From: Puniceicoccales bacterium
Lineage (GTDB): Bacteria > Verrucomicrobiota > Verrucomicrobiia > Opitutales > JAIRLM01
Direction: 5' to 3'
Assembly: GCA_031258995.1 (NCBI GenBank)
Contig: JAIRMB010000003.1
Span: 1 to 5,934 of the forward strand
Length of the DNA: 5,934 bases
In this document: positions 1-5,417 of the stretch, one piece after another
Position numbering within the stretch: position 1 is the first letter of the stretch
Layout: each line of letters opens with the position of its first letter
Made by a program: the position numbers and the translations under genes
Notes under the pieces: model-generated
What the model was told of the DNA's origin: nothing
Databases searched by the model: none
The model's input: the letters and a program-made list of their open reading frames with translations, nothing else

Positions 1-1
1 T

Positions 2-391
2 CCAATGGACCTCACCCCTCTGGCCGACGGTCTGCCGTTGACCTCTTTTGATCTCCTTTGCCCATTTTTTTCTTGGCCCATGCCCACCTACGACGGACCG
101 GCGAAAGTGATGGGCCGACGGGCTCAGCGCTTTTCCGTAAAAAATTTGACCGACCCAAATTCACCCATTTCATCTGTAACGATATGGATTGACGCTGGTT
201 ATCGCTATCCGCTCGCCTGGGACGCCTTCGGCCGGGACGGCCGTCCATTGCGCCGTTTTCAACTTCGATCTCTAAAAAAAATCAACGATGGCCGTTGGGC
301 AGTCCGATCCGTAGAATTTTCCATTCCTCGGGAACGTAAAGTCGTGCGCGTGGAAATACTCGGCAAAGAATCCTACGGCCGAGAGCCGTGA
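2..391 (+). CDS. LolA-like outer-membrane lipoprotein-sorting protein, C-terminal part (5' partial)
   Basis: The reading frame is open to the left edge, so the ATG at position 5 is probably internal and the true start lies outside the window. About 129 residues are visible, ending at TGA 389-391. The fragment reads as the last part of a LolA/LolB-like beta-sheet protein: an 'SFDLLCPFFSWP' segment, then a GR-A-RF strand, then 'VTIWIDAGYRYPLAWDAFG', 'DGRPLRRFQLRSLKKINDGRW' and a final strand ending in 'VRVEILGK'. The alternation of a strand carrying W-ID, a D-G-R turn and a K-I-x-D-G-R-W strand is typical of the outer-membrane lipoprotein-sorting family common in Verrucomicrobiota. Such proteins are periplasmic and thought to carry lipid-modified cargo toward the outer membrane, often beside RND-type exporters. 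The signal peptide would lie in the missing part. The family call is from pattern recognition only. The gene is convergent with the kinase-like gene. Confidence 0.68.
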   Translation, partial: PMDLTPLADGLPLTSFDLLCPFFSWPMPTYDGPAKVMGRRAQRFSVKNLTDPNSPISSVTIWIDAGYRYPLAWDAFGRDGRPLRRFQLRSLKKINDGRWAVRSVEFSIPRERKVVRVEILGKESYGREP

Positions 392-392
392 T

Positions 393-410
393 CGGCGCCA
401 GGCTGCGCCG
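393..410 (+). terminator. GC hairpin after the LolA-like gene, weak terminator candidate
   Basis: CGGCGC (393-398) and GCGCCG (405-410) form a perfect 6-bp stem with a 6-nt loop, starting 2 nt after the stop codon of the LolA-like gene. Only a short 'tctt' follows, with no real T-run, so intrinsic termination would be inefficient. It lies between convergent genes, where a terminator is expected. Confidence 0.35.
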
Positions 411-466
411 TCTTAGGATAGATCTTTCCCCGTTTTCGGTAACCAATGAATGTCGTCGGCAATTTT

Positions 467-480
467 ACTTCGTACTTCGT
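467..480. repeat. 7-bp tandem duplication, ACTTCGT x2
   Basis: ACTTCGT occurs twice head to tail (467-473 and 474-480), ending 1 nt before the stop codon of the kinase-like gene on the other strand. It may be a replication-slippage product. No function is evident. Confidence 0.5.
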
Positions 481-481
481 G

Positions 482-1852
482 CTAGTAACCGCTAGGCCAC
501 GTGCCCGTCAAATAGTCCTCACCTCTACGTACCCTTAGCCCCTTTCTTATTGCCAATGACTGTTGCCAATGCAAGAGGAAACAGCAGTTCGTGTCGGTAC
601 ACCCTCCTTCCCGCAGTAGGTCGTCATCGGCCCACTGGTTCGGGGTGATCACGTAAAAATTGTGGCGCTTTAGCGCCTTTAGGCGGGTGCAGGCGGCATC
701 GATTTGTTCGGAAAAGAGGCCAATTTCCCCTAGGCACTTTCGCAGTTCCGTTTCCGATAGCTCTTCGATGACTGCCCGCATGTCCGTGTCGATGACGGGT
801 GGGATGCAGTACTGCTGGGGCCGTCCCTCCTTAGTGACCGGATTCCAACGAATGGTTGGGCATTCGCGGGAAAGCGAGAAAGATCTGTCGCTGTCGATGG
901 CGGTAAGGGCTTCCGTTTTCTCGTCCCAAAAAACGTTGCGGACGTAGCGGTCCGTTTCGCCGCCGATGCAGTCCAAAATTTGCAGCCAAGTTTCCTGCCT
1001 CCGAAAGGAGGAACTCTTCCAAAAAGCTCTGTCACTTGGGAATTTGCGAAGAGTTTTTCCGGGGGCGATCGGCATGGCCAACCCTATCTTACCGTTTACC
1101 ACGGCCGGAAAAACTTGTATCATTGGACACGGTGCGCCGCGGGCCGCGAGTAGATTGCAGAGTGAGTGGGCAACTAAGTTCGCAATGGCATCCCAACCGT
1201 CCTCCCGCCAATTCGATTTCGGCAATTCTTTAAAAGCCCAGCGGCCTCCGTTTTGACTTCGATAGCTATATACCGTCGCCTTGTTGCCGCGCCCTAAAAA
1301 ATGCAGCCTCCTGTTCAACTCGACGTTGTTAGTCCTTCGCGCTTCTGCAAATAGTACAAGTGACTGAATGCTGTGCAGGAGGCTCTTTCGTCTATCCCTG
1401 TCCTCCCGCCGCCAGCCATGGTGGTACTCCCTTCCCTTTGCCCTCAACAATTCTTTCAGTCGATCGGAAATGGCGGCCAGTTCGGCCTTTTCCGTTTCTG
1501 CCGATTTGAGCAATTTTACGTAGTCGCAAAGCCGTTCTTGCTCTTCCTCGTCAATAACATCCACATGTTTTTGAATTTCCTTCATGTTTTCGTCGACGAG
1601 CGAGAAATTATTGCGGGCTCCTGACTGGGCCGGCTGTGTTCGCCGTGACTGAACTCTGCCGACTACCCGAAGCGCCGTCGTTTTAGCTCTCTCTGGCGCC
1701 ACTTCTTCCTGTGGTGAAACCTTTTCCGCAGGATTTCCCGCCGTCGCGGAAAGCGCATTTCCACCGTCCCGGCCAAGGGAAGGAAGGCCTACGGAAAGGA
1801 CCCTATCGATCGTCACCGTGCGGCAGCGTATCGGGGCCGATTTCCATCGCAA
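482..1852 (-). CDS. Kinase-fold protein (PI3/4-kinase/HipA-like motifs), candidate T3SS effector
   Basis: I do not recognise a named family. From the most upstream start (TTG at 1852) the product has 456 residues. Residues 1-85 are polar and probably disordered (Ser, Ala, Pro, Gln, Arg), as often seen in type III secreted proteins. Residues 86-175 are charged and helical, probably coiled coil. From about 183 a kinase-like core follows: a glycine loop LGRGNKATVY (186-195), candidate ATP-binding Lys208 in 'WAFKEL', a hinge-like 'GLAMPIAPGKTL' (257-268), a catalytic loop 'D-C-I-G-G-E-T-D-R-Y-V-R-N' (Asp301, Asn306), and a metal-binding 'AIDSDRSF' (Asp320). DR-x3-N followed by ID resembles PI4-kinase type II and HipA-like kinases more than Ser/Thr kinases with HRD/DFG. 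There is no signal peptide or membrane segment. The start is uncertain: TTG 1852, GTG 1816, GTG 1702 and ATG 1585 are all in frame, none with a convincing Shine-Dalgarno, and even the ATG keeps the whole kinase core. A kinase fold is likely; phospho-acceptor and effector status are inference. Confidence 0.7.
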   Translation of the reverse strand: MRWKSAPIRCRTVTIDRVLSVGLPSLGRDGGNALSATAGNPAEKVSPQEEVAPERAKTTALRVVGRVQSRRTQPAQSGARNNFSLVDENMKEIQKHVDVIDEEEQERLCDYVKLLKSAETEKAELAAISDRLKELLRAKGREYHHGWRREDRDRRKSLLHSIQSLVLFAEARRTNNVELNRRLHFLGRGNKATVYSYRSQNGGRWAFKELPKSNWREDGWDAIANLVAHSLCNLLAARGAPCPMIQVFPAVVNGKIGLAMPIAPGKTLRKFPSDRAFWKSSSFRRQETWLQILDCIGGETDRYVRNVFWDEKTEALTAIDSDRSFSLSRECPTIRWNPVTKEGRPQQYCIPPVIDTDMRAVIEELSETELRKCLGEIGLFSEQIDAACTRLKALKRHNFYVITPNQWADDDLLREGGCTDTNCCFLLHWQQSLAIRKGLRVRRGEDYLTGTWPSGY

Positions 1853-1929
1853 CGCGTAAATTTAAAAAATCGGCCGCTCAAAAATTTCCTTGTGACGTAG
1901 GCTGCTCCACAGAGAGTGCTCTGTCCGCC
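1853..1929. promoter_or_regulatory. Divergent intergenic gap between kinase-like gene and waaA
   Basis: This 77-bp gap must hold the promoters and leaders of two divergent genes if the starts chosen here are right. It contains AT-rich runs (about 1856-1870 and 1879-1888) suitable for promoter melting, but I could not place a convincing -35/-10 pair in either direction. If the kinase-like gene starts further in (1816, 1702 or 1585), the gap is correspondingly longer. Confidence 0.3.
1909..1924 (+). promoter_or_regulatory. Hairpin just upstream of the waaA start
   Basis: ACAGAG (1909-1914) and CTCTGT (1919-1924) form a perfect 6-bp stem with an AGTG loop, ending 5 nt before the GTG start of waaA at 1930. 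The only purine-rich Shine-Dalgarno-like sequence there (AGAGAG, 1911-1916) lies mostly within the stem, so the fold could limit ribosome access. No regulator is evident. Confidence 0.3.
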
Positions 1930-3261
1930 GTGCTTTGGCTCTATCGGTTGCTGTTTCTTCCGGTTTTTTGCATTCTACTGCCGTCTTGGATTTTGCACAT
2001 GTACCGGCGCGGCGGCTACGGCGCCGGATTTCTCCAGCGGCTAGGCGTTTTCCCGCGTTTGCCGGACTGTCCTCCGGACCGCCGCCGCCTGTGGATTCAT
2101 GGAGTGAGCGTCGGCGAAATTCAGATGCTGAGGCCGCTTCTGGAAAAACTACTGGCCGACGGCCGCTATGACGTCGTTCTCACGTCCACCAGCAGTAGCG
2201 GACTCCGGCTGGCCCGAGAACGCTACGGTCAAGAAGCAACCGTGCTGGCATTTCCCATCGATTTTTGGCCCTTTTCCCTTCGCGCCTGGAACCGGATCCG
2301 GCCCGCCCTTCTCCTGCACGGGGACGGGGAGCTCTGGCCGGAGCACATCCATCGGGCCCGCAGCCGTTCCGTGCCCATTCTCATCGCCAATGGCCGCATT
2401 TCGGCGCGCAGCTTCCTGCGACATAGGCGCTTTCGATTTCTTAGCGGCCACCTCTGGAATGCGGTGACGGAGATTTACCCGGACGGACCGGCGAGTACGG
2501 ATCGGCTGCTGCGGCTTCACGTGGGGCGGCGAAAAATTTTTCCGCTGGGCAATTTGAAGTGCGATCGCCAGCCATTCCCGCCCCTTACCCCGGAAGAGCG
2601 GGAGGATATGTTGCGGGAGTTGGGTTTTCTTCCCTTTGGTCCGGACGGTCGGCCCACACCCCTACTGATAGGCTGTTCCACCTGGCCAGGCGAAGAGGAA
2701 TTTCTTTTGAATGTCCTGGCACGCCTGCAGCAATTGGACCCCGCCTGGCGCCTACTGTTGGCCCCCCGCCACGGCGAGCGGCGCGATGAGCTGCAAAAAC
2801 TGCTGAAAGAGAAGAAATTCAGCTGCCATCTGCGCAGTCACGGCCCGGCGGAAGGGAAGTCGATCGCCGTCGCCGTCCTGGACACCGTCGGTGAGCTATC
2901 CCAATTGATCCGGGTCGGTACGGTCGCCTTTATTGGAAAAACCCTTCCGCCGAACGATGGAGGCCAGTCGCCGCTGGATGCCGTTGCTGCCTCCGTGCCG
3001 GCCGTCTGTGGTCCCAGCTGTACCAATTTTCGAGATATGGTGGACGGCCTGGTCCGTGAGAAAGCCATGGCGTTGGCGAAAAGTGCGGACGAGGCTAGGG
3101 ATCTGCTTTGCGAATTGGCCGCAGCGCCGGAACGGCAAAAGTCCATGGCGCAGGCTGGAGCGGAATGGCTTCGAAGCAATGGTGGGGCGGCCGGCCGCAT
3201 CTACGAACGGATAGAATTTTTTACGTTTGGCGGAGGGAAATGGCTAAGAAAATGCCGATGA
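1930..3261 (+). CDS. waaA: 3-deoxy-D-manno-octulosonic acid (Kdo) transferase
   Basis: WaaA/KdtA is an inner-membrane-anchored GT-B glycosyltransferase that moves Kdo from CMP-Kdo to the lipid A precursor, the first inner-core step of LPS synthesis. The product is 443 residues, near the roughly 425 of E. coli. Residues 1-22 are a hydrophobic anchor ('LWLYRLLFLPVFCILLPSW'). The family's N-terminal signature is 'HGVSVGE' (57-63), with Glu63 aligning with the catalytic base. Further markers are 'GELWPEHIH' (133-141), 'LIANGRISARS' (151-161), 'GNLKCD' (207-212), 'STWPGEEEFLL' (250-260), 'LLLAPRHGER' (275-284), 'DTVGEL' (318-323), 'GGQSPLDA' (344-351, where proteobacteria have GGHNPLE) and 'GPSCTNFRD' (361-369). 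I chose the GTG at 1930 because the protein then begins exactly at the usual 'LWLYR' anchor. The frame stays open upstream to a GTG at 1711, but that extension lacks family resemblance and is antisense to the kinase-like gene. The 3' end overlaps dprA convergently. Confidence 0.95.
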   Translation: MLWLYRLLFLPVFCILLPSWILHMYRRGGYGAGFLQRLGVFPRLPDCPPDRRRLWIHGVSVGEIQMLRPLLEKLLADGRYDVVLTSTSSSGLRLARERYGQEATVLAFPIDFWPFSLRAWNRIRPALLLHGDGELWPEHIHRARSRSVPILIANGRISARSFLRHRRFRFLSGHLWNAVTEIYPDGPASTDRLLRLHVGRRKIFPLGNLKCDRQPFPPLTPEEREDMLRELGFLPFGPDGRPTPLLIGCSTWPGEEEFLLNVLARLQQLDPAWRLLLAPRHGERRDELQKLLKEKKFSCHLRSHGPAEGKSIAVAVLDTVGELSQLIRVGTVAFIGKTLPPNDGGQSPLDAVAASVPAVCGPSCTNFRDMVDGLVREKAMALAKSADEARDLLCELAAAPERQKSMAQAGAEWLRSNGGAAGRIYERIEFFTFGGGKWLRKCR

Positions 3262-4386
3262 AAGGGCAAAGGCGCCGCTCAATTCTCGCCGTGCCCAGCC
3301 GCGGACACAAAAAAGCTGGAGAATTTGGGCGCATTCAAGCACAGCCAGGCTGATAGCCGGGGCGACTTCGTCGGCGGTCTGGGGGCCGCCTCCGGCGAGT
3401 TGCTCCCATACTGCCATCTCCGGCACCGTAAGTTCGGGCCGGAGAGGTTCTTCCGCGGCAATGGGAGAGAGCTGCACTGGGCTGGTCTTCGCCGTCGGAT
3501 GGGCAATGGTCTCGAGCAATTCTTCGGCGGATCGGATAGGCCTCGCAGAGCCGTTCCGAATCAGTAGGCGGCAGCCCTCCGCGGCTGGGTTGGCTGGATC
3601 TCCGGGAATGGCAAAGAGGGGCTTCCTTTGTTCCATGGCCCGCTGCGCCGATAGCATGCTGCCGCCGCTGATCGGCGACTCCACTACCAGGACCGCATCG
3701 GCGAGGCCGGTTATGATGCGGTTCCGAATGGCGAAGCTCTGTCGGTCCGCCGGCCTGCCAAAGGAAAATTCACTAATTAGCGTGCCATCACGGAGAATGG
3801 TTTCATAGAGGCCGGCATTTTCAGGAGGATAAATTACATCTAATCCGCAACCGAGTACGGCAACCGTGTGGCCGCCTCCAGCCAACGTCCCCCCATGGGC
3901 GGCCATGTCAATGCCCCGGGCCAGGCCGCTGATGGAGGCAACTCCTTCTTGAGCGAGTATTTTTGAGACGTCGTAGGCCCGACGTTCGCCTTCAAAGCTG
4001 CAGCGGCGGGTGCCTACTACGGCAATGGCCCGGCCGGCCGGCAGCGGCTTTCCGGCGAGAAAGATGCCGATGGGTGGATAGCGTAATTCCTTCAGCTGTG
4101 CGGGATAGTCGGTGGCGCAGTAGGGGACGAAGCGGGCACCAAATGTTTCCATGCGGCGCAGTTGGTCGTCCAGGTCAAAAAATTCGTACCATTTGCCGAT
4201 ACGGCCCGCAATGGCGGGCGAAAGGCGAAGCCGGTGGACCAACTCCTCCAATGAGAGAGTGAAGAGCTCTGACAGCTCCCCGCCCAGCAAGGCAAATATC
4301 TTTTGAAAATTGCAAAACCCTATGGACGGAAGCCCATTGAGGACCATAGCGGCCTCGAAATTACCAACCACACGCGGGACCACCAT
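3244..4386 (-). CDS. dprA: DNA-processing protein DprA (Smf family)
   Basis: DprA binds incoming single-stranded DNA in the cytoplasm and loads RecA during natural transformation; it is also widespread in bacteria not known to be competent. The product is 380 residues, normal for the family. The N-terminus (about 10-60) has a helix-hairpin-helix/SAM-like region with 'LNGLPSIG'. The Rossmann-like core (about 90-300) carries 'YPPIGIFLAGKPLP', 'VVGTRR' (123-128), 'SGLARGID' (153-160) with 'AAHGGTL', 'VLGCGLDVIYPPEN' (177-190), 'GTLISEF' (201-207), 'FAIRNRIITGLADAVLVVES' (218-237) and 'FAIPGDP' (258-264). The tail (about 320-372) looks like the DprA winged helix. ATG 4386 fits the family N-terminus, with only a weak TTGAG upstream. 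The gene follows the 96-residue ORF by 50 nt in the same direction and may share its transcript. Its last codons overlap the end of waaA by 18 bp. Confidence 0.95.
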   Translation of the reverse strand: MVVPRVVGNFEAAMVLNGLPSIGFCNFQKIFALLGGELSELFTLSLEELVHRLRLSPAIAGRIGKWYEFFDLDDQLRRMETFGARFVPYCATDYPAQLKELRYPPIGIFLAGKPLPAGRAIAVVGTRRCSFEGERRAYDVSKILAQEGVASISGLARGIDMAAHGGTLAGGGHTVAVLGCGLDVIYPPENAGLYETILRDGTLISEFSFGRPADRQSFAIRNRIITGLADAVLVVESPISGGSMLSAQRAMEQRKPLFAIPGDPANPAAEGCRLLIRNGSARPIRSAEELLETIAHPTAKTSPVQLSPIAAEEPLRPELTVPEMAVWEQLAGGGPQTADEVAPAISLAVLECAQILQLFCVRGWARRELSGAFALSSAFS

Positions 4387-4436
4387 GACTCAACACAGCG
4401 CAGCGGGCGCACACGCGGCAAACCACGGGACACACC

Positions 4437-4727
4437 TCAACCGTTAAACTGCCCCAAGGATTGTACCCGCGGATCGCCATTTCCTCTCAACTGCGTAACA
4501 GAACGTCCCGAGAGAGATGCCGCACCTGCCTTTTCCGATGGAAAACGCGCCTCGGAAAAGGCCGTTGGAGCGGTCTGTGACGACTGCCCAACCTCAATCC
4601 TCTTCGCACTACGACAGCTAAGCCCCGGCAGAAATTGCCGCTGACTCTTGCCCTCGTCGCCGACTTTCTGAGGAACCTGTTTACGAGCCCCCCGCCCCAA
4701 GTTACTAATCGAAAAAATAGAACTCAT
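4437..4727 (-). CDS. Hypothetical Ser/Gly/Gln-rich protein after the T3SS chaperone, possible secreted client
   Basis: I do not recognise this 96-residue product. It starts with ATG 4727, 24 nt after the chaperone stop codon, with a weak Shine-Dalgarno (AAGAG, 4736-4740) 8 nt upstream. The N-terminus 'MSSIFSISNLGRGARKQVPQ' is serine-rich and polar, as in many type III secreted proteins. Overall it has 15 Ser and 9 Gln and no Trp, Tyr or His, and looks disordered without a fold or membrane segment. Chaperone followed directly by its client is a common T3SS arrangement, which is the main reason to take the ORF seriously. It may be a small effector, the 5' remnant of a longer one, or non-coding: an 11-bp perfect inverted repeat sits in its middle, and the opposite strand is also open over most of the stretch. 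Without this ORF, 4387-4751 would be a 365-bp gap with no other gene that I can support. Confidence 0.42.
   Translation of the reverse strand: MSSIFSISNLGRGARKQVPQKVGDEGKSQRQFLPGLSCRSAKRIEVGQSSQTAPTAFSEARFPSEKAGAASLSGRSVTQLRGNGDPRVQSLGQFNG
4528..4562 (-). repeat. 11-bp perfect inverted repeat with a competing inner hairpin
   Basis: GCCTTTTCCGA (4528-4538) and TCGGAAAAGGC (4552-4562) are perfect reverse complements separated by 13 nt. Inside, TTTTCC (4531-4536) also pairs with GGAAAA (4540-4545) over a 3-nt loop, so the two folds exclude each other. There is no T-run on either side, so this is not an ordinary intrinsic terminator. It lies between chaperone and dprA, inside the 96-residue ORF, where it encodes 'AFSEARFPSEKA'. 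Confidence 0.6.
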
Positions 4728-4751
4728 AGCCGTTGCTCTTCGGGCGACGGC

Positions 4752-5192
4752 TCAGTCACCTGCGAGAGAAATCTCCTCAGCTTCCTGGACCATCGTCGCA
4801 AGCTTATGCATCCAGAATTCGGTCGTGTCAACAAAATCCGCAAGATTCTCCTCAAAGGTCCCAGGATTGAGCAGTGGGAGCGGGAATCGCGCCATGATGA
4901 CTACCGTTTGCGATTGCCGATCGATGGCAATGGTAAACCCGTTCGTGCCATTCCAGAAGAAGTTGGTCTCCAAGAGTTTTTCGAAAATATTTTCCCGGCC
5001 CGCTAGCGGCACTTCGCCCAAATAGGCATAGACTAAAATTTGCGCGTATTTTTCGTCTAACTCTAAGTTTAGCACGATTTTATCGTCAAACATCAGCATG
5101 CAGCGCCGATTGTTATCGAGGGACAGCTCCTCTAGATGTAAAGATTTTGCTAAATTGCCTAAAATCTGATTAACTTCTGTTCTGAGATCCAT
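4752..5192 (-). CDS. CesT/Tir-type type III secretion chaperone
   Basis: The product is a small acidic cytoplasmic protein of 146 residues, the usual size for class I T3SS chaperones, which dimerise and hold an effector's N-terminal region in a secretion-ready state. The order of elements fits the family: N-terminal helix 'LRTEVNQILGNLAKSLHL' (3-20), a strand with 'LSLD' (23-26), strands 'CMLMFDDKIVLNLELD' (31-46) and 'QILVYAYLGEVP' (51-62), helix 'ENIFEKLLETNFFW' (67-80), strands 'GFTIAIDRQSQTVVIMARFPL' (85-105), and a C-terminal helix 'TFEENLADFVDTTEFWMHKL' (112-131). The 'l.l.a.LG.lP' then 'LL..Nf' then 'dv..l..fv..ae.W...L' pattern is characteristic. I chose ATG 5192 rather than GTG 5198 because GGAAGG lies 5 nt before the ATG and would overlap the GTG. 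It heads a possible operon with the 96-residue ORF and dprA. The client cannot be named from sequence. Confidence 0.85.
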   Translation of the reverse strand: MDLRTEVNQILGNLAKSLHLEELSLDNNRRCMLMFDDKIVLNLELDEKYAQILVYAYLGEVPLAGRENIFEKLLETNFFWNGTNGFTIAIDRQSQTVVIMARFPLPLLNPGTFEENLADFVDTTEFWMHKLATMVQEAEEISLAGD

Positions 5193-5197
5193 CTCCA

Positions 5198-5203
5198 CCT
5201 TCC
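5198..5203 (-). promoter_or_regulatory. Ribosome binding site of the chaperone gene (decides the start)
   Basis: Read on the minus strand, GGAAGG occupies 5203-5198, leaving a 5-nt spacer (TGGAG) before ATG 5192. Its overlap with the alternative GTG at 5198 argues for initiation at the ATG. Confidence 0.6.
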
Positions 5204-5212
5204 ACAGGTCCA

Positions 5213-5240
5213 GTTAGACAACGCCAACGGCGCGATTCAA
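5213..5240 (-). promoter_or_regulatory. Candidate sigma-70-like promoter of the chaperone gene
   Basis: On the minus strand TTGAAT (5240-5235) and TCTAAC (5218-5213) are separated by 16 nt; each matches four of six consensus positions. Transcription would start near 5206, giving a short leader that just includes the ribosome binding site. This is by-eye matching, so a chance match or an unrecognised T3SS-specific promoter remains possible. Confidence 0.3.
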
Positions 5241-5273
5241 GCGTTTTTCCACTTTTTGTCGACGCTTTTTTGA

Positions 5274-5305
5274 CCGATGCGGGAAATTTTCTTGCTCCGC
5301 ATCGG
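5274..5305 (+). repeat. 9-bp perfect inverted repeat upstream of tRNA-Gly
   Basis: CCGATGCGG (5274-5282) and CCGCATCGG (5297-5305) pair perfectly around a 14-nt AT-rich loop. On the + strand no T-run follows; on the minus strand the downstream run is A-rich, so it is not an intrinsic terminator either way. A second short hairpin (GCCAG 5313-5317 with CTGGC 5326-5330) directly abuts the tRNA. They could be a leader structure, a protein-binding site or a processing signal of the tRNA-prfA transcript. Confidence 0.55.
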
Positions 5306-5330
5306 GGCCTCCGCCAGACCGAAAACTGGC

Positions 5331-5404
5331 GCGGCTGTAGTATAGTGGCAATACGCGAGCTTCCCAAGCTTGAGCGGAGGGTTCGATTCCCTCTAGCCGC
5401 ACCA
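5331..5404 (+). tRNA. tRNA-Gly, anticodon CCC
   Basis: A full cloverleaf of 74 nt can be drawn: acceptor GCGGCTG (5331-5337) with TAGCCGC (5394-5400) including one terminal G-T pair, D-stem GTAT/ATAC with an AGTGGCA loop, anticodon stem CGAGC/GCTTG with loop TTCCCAA (anticodon CCC at 5363-5365), a 4-nt variable region, and T-stem GAGGG/CCCTC with loop TTCGATT. Discriminator A5401 is followed by an encoded CCA (5402-5404). Anticodon CCC reads GGG glycine codons. The gene ends 13 nt before prfA and is probably co-transcribed with it. Confidence 0.97.
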
Positions 5405-5417
5405 TTCTCCCCTCCCC

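Noticed and set aside
660..1256. Plus-strand ORFs opposite the kinase-like gene
   Set aside because: They are antisense to the kinase motifs, overlap each other in different frames and show no protein-like pattern.
1711..1929. N-terminal extension of the waaA frame from GTG 1711
   Set aside because: The 73 extra residues do not resemble the family, whose proteins start at the membrane anchor beginning at 1930, and they are antisense to the start of the kinase-like gene.
3240..3353. 37-residue Lys/Arg-rich ORF (MAKKMPMKGQ...) with GGAGG at 3232-3236
   Set aside because: The spacing to the ATG is only 3 nt, the ORF lies across the ends of waaA and dprA, and the product is not recognisable. 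Most likely chance, though a small translationally coupled peptide cannot be excluded.
4303..4644. 113-residue + strand ORF opposite the 96-residue ORF
   Set aside because: It overlaps the start of dprA antisense, has no ribosome site or recognisable features, and lacks the supporting chaperone context of the minus strand.
5193..5198. GTG 5198 as the chaperone start
   Set aside because: It overlaps the ribosome binding site; ATG 5192 has correct spacing.
5239..5271. AAGCGT/ACGCTT stem followed by a T-run, possible + strand terminator
   Set aside because: The stem is only 6 bp around a 17-nt loop, and no + strand gene lies immediately upstream that would need terminating.
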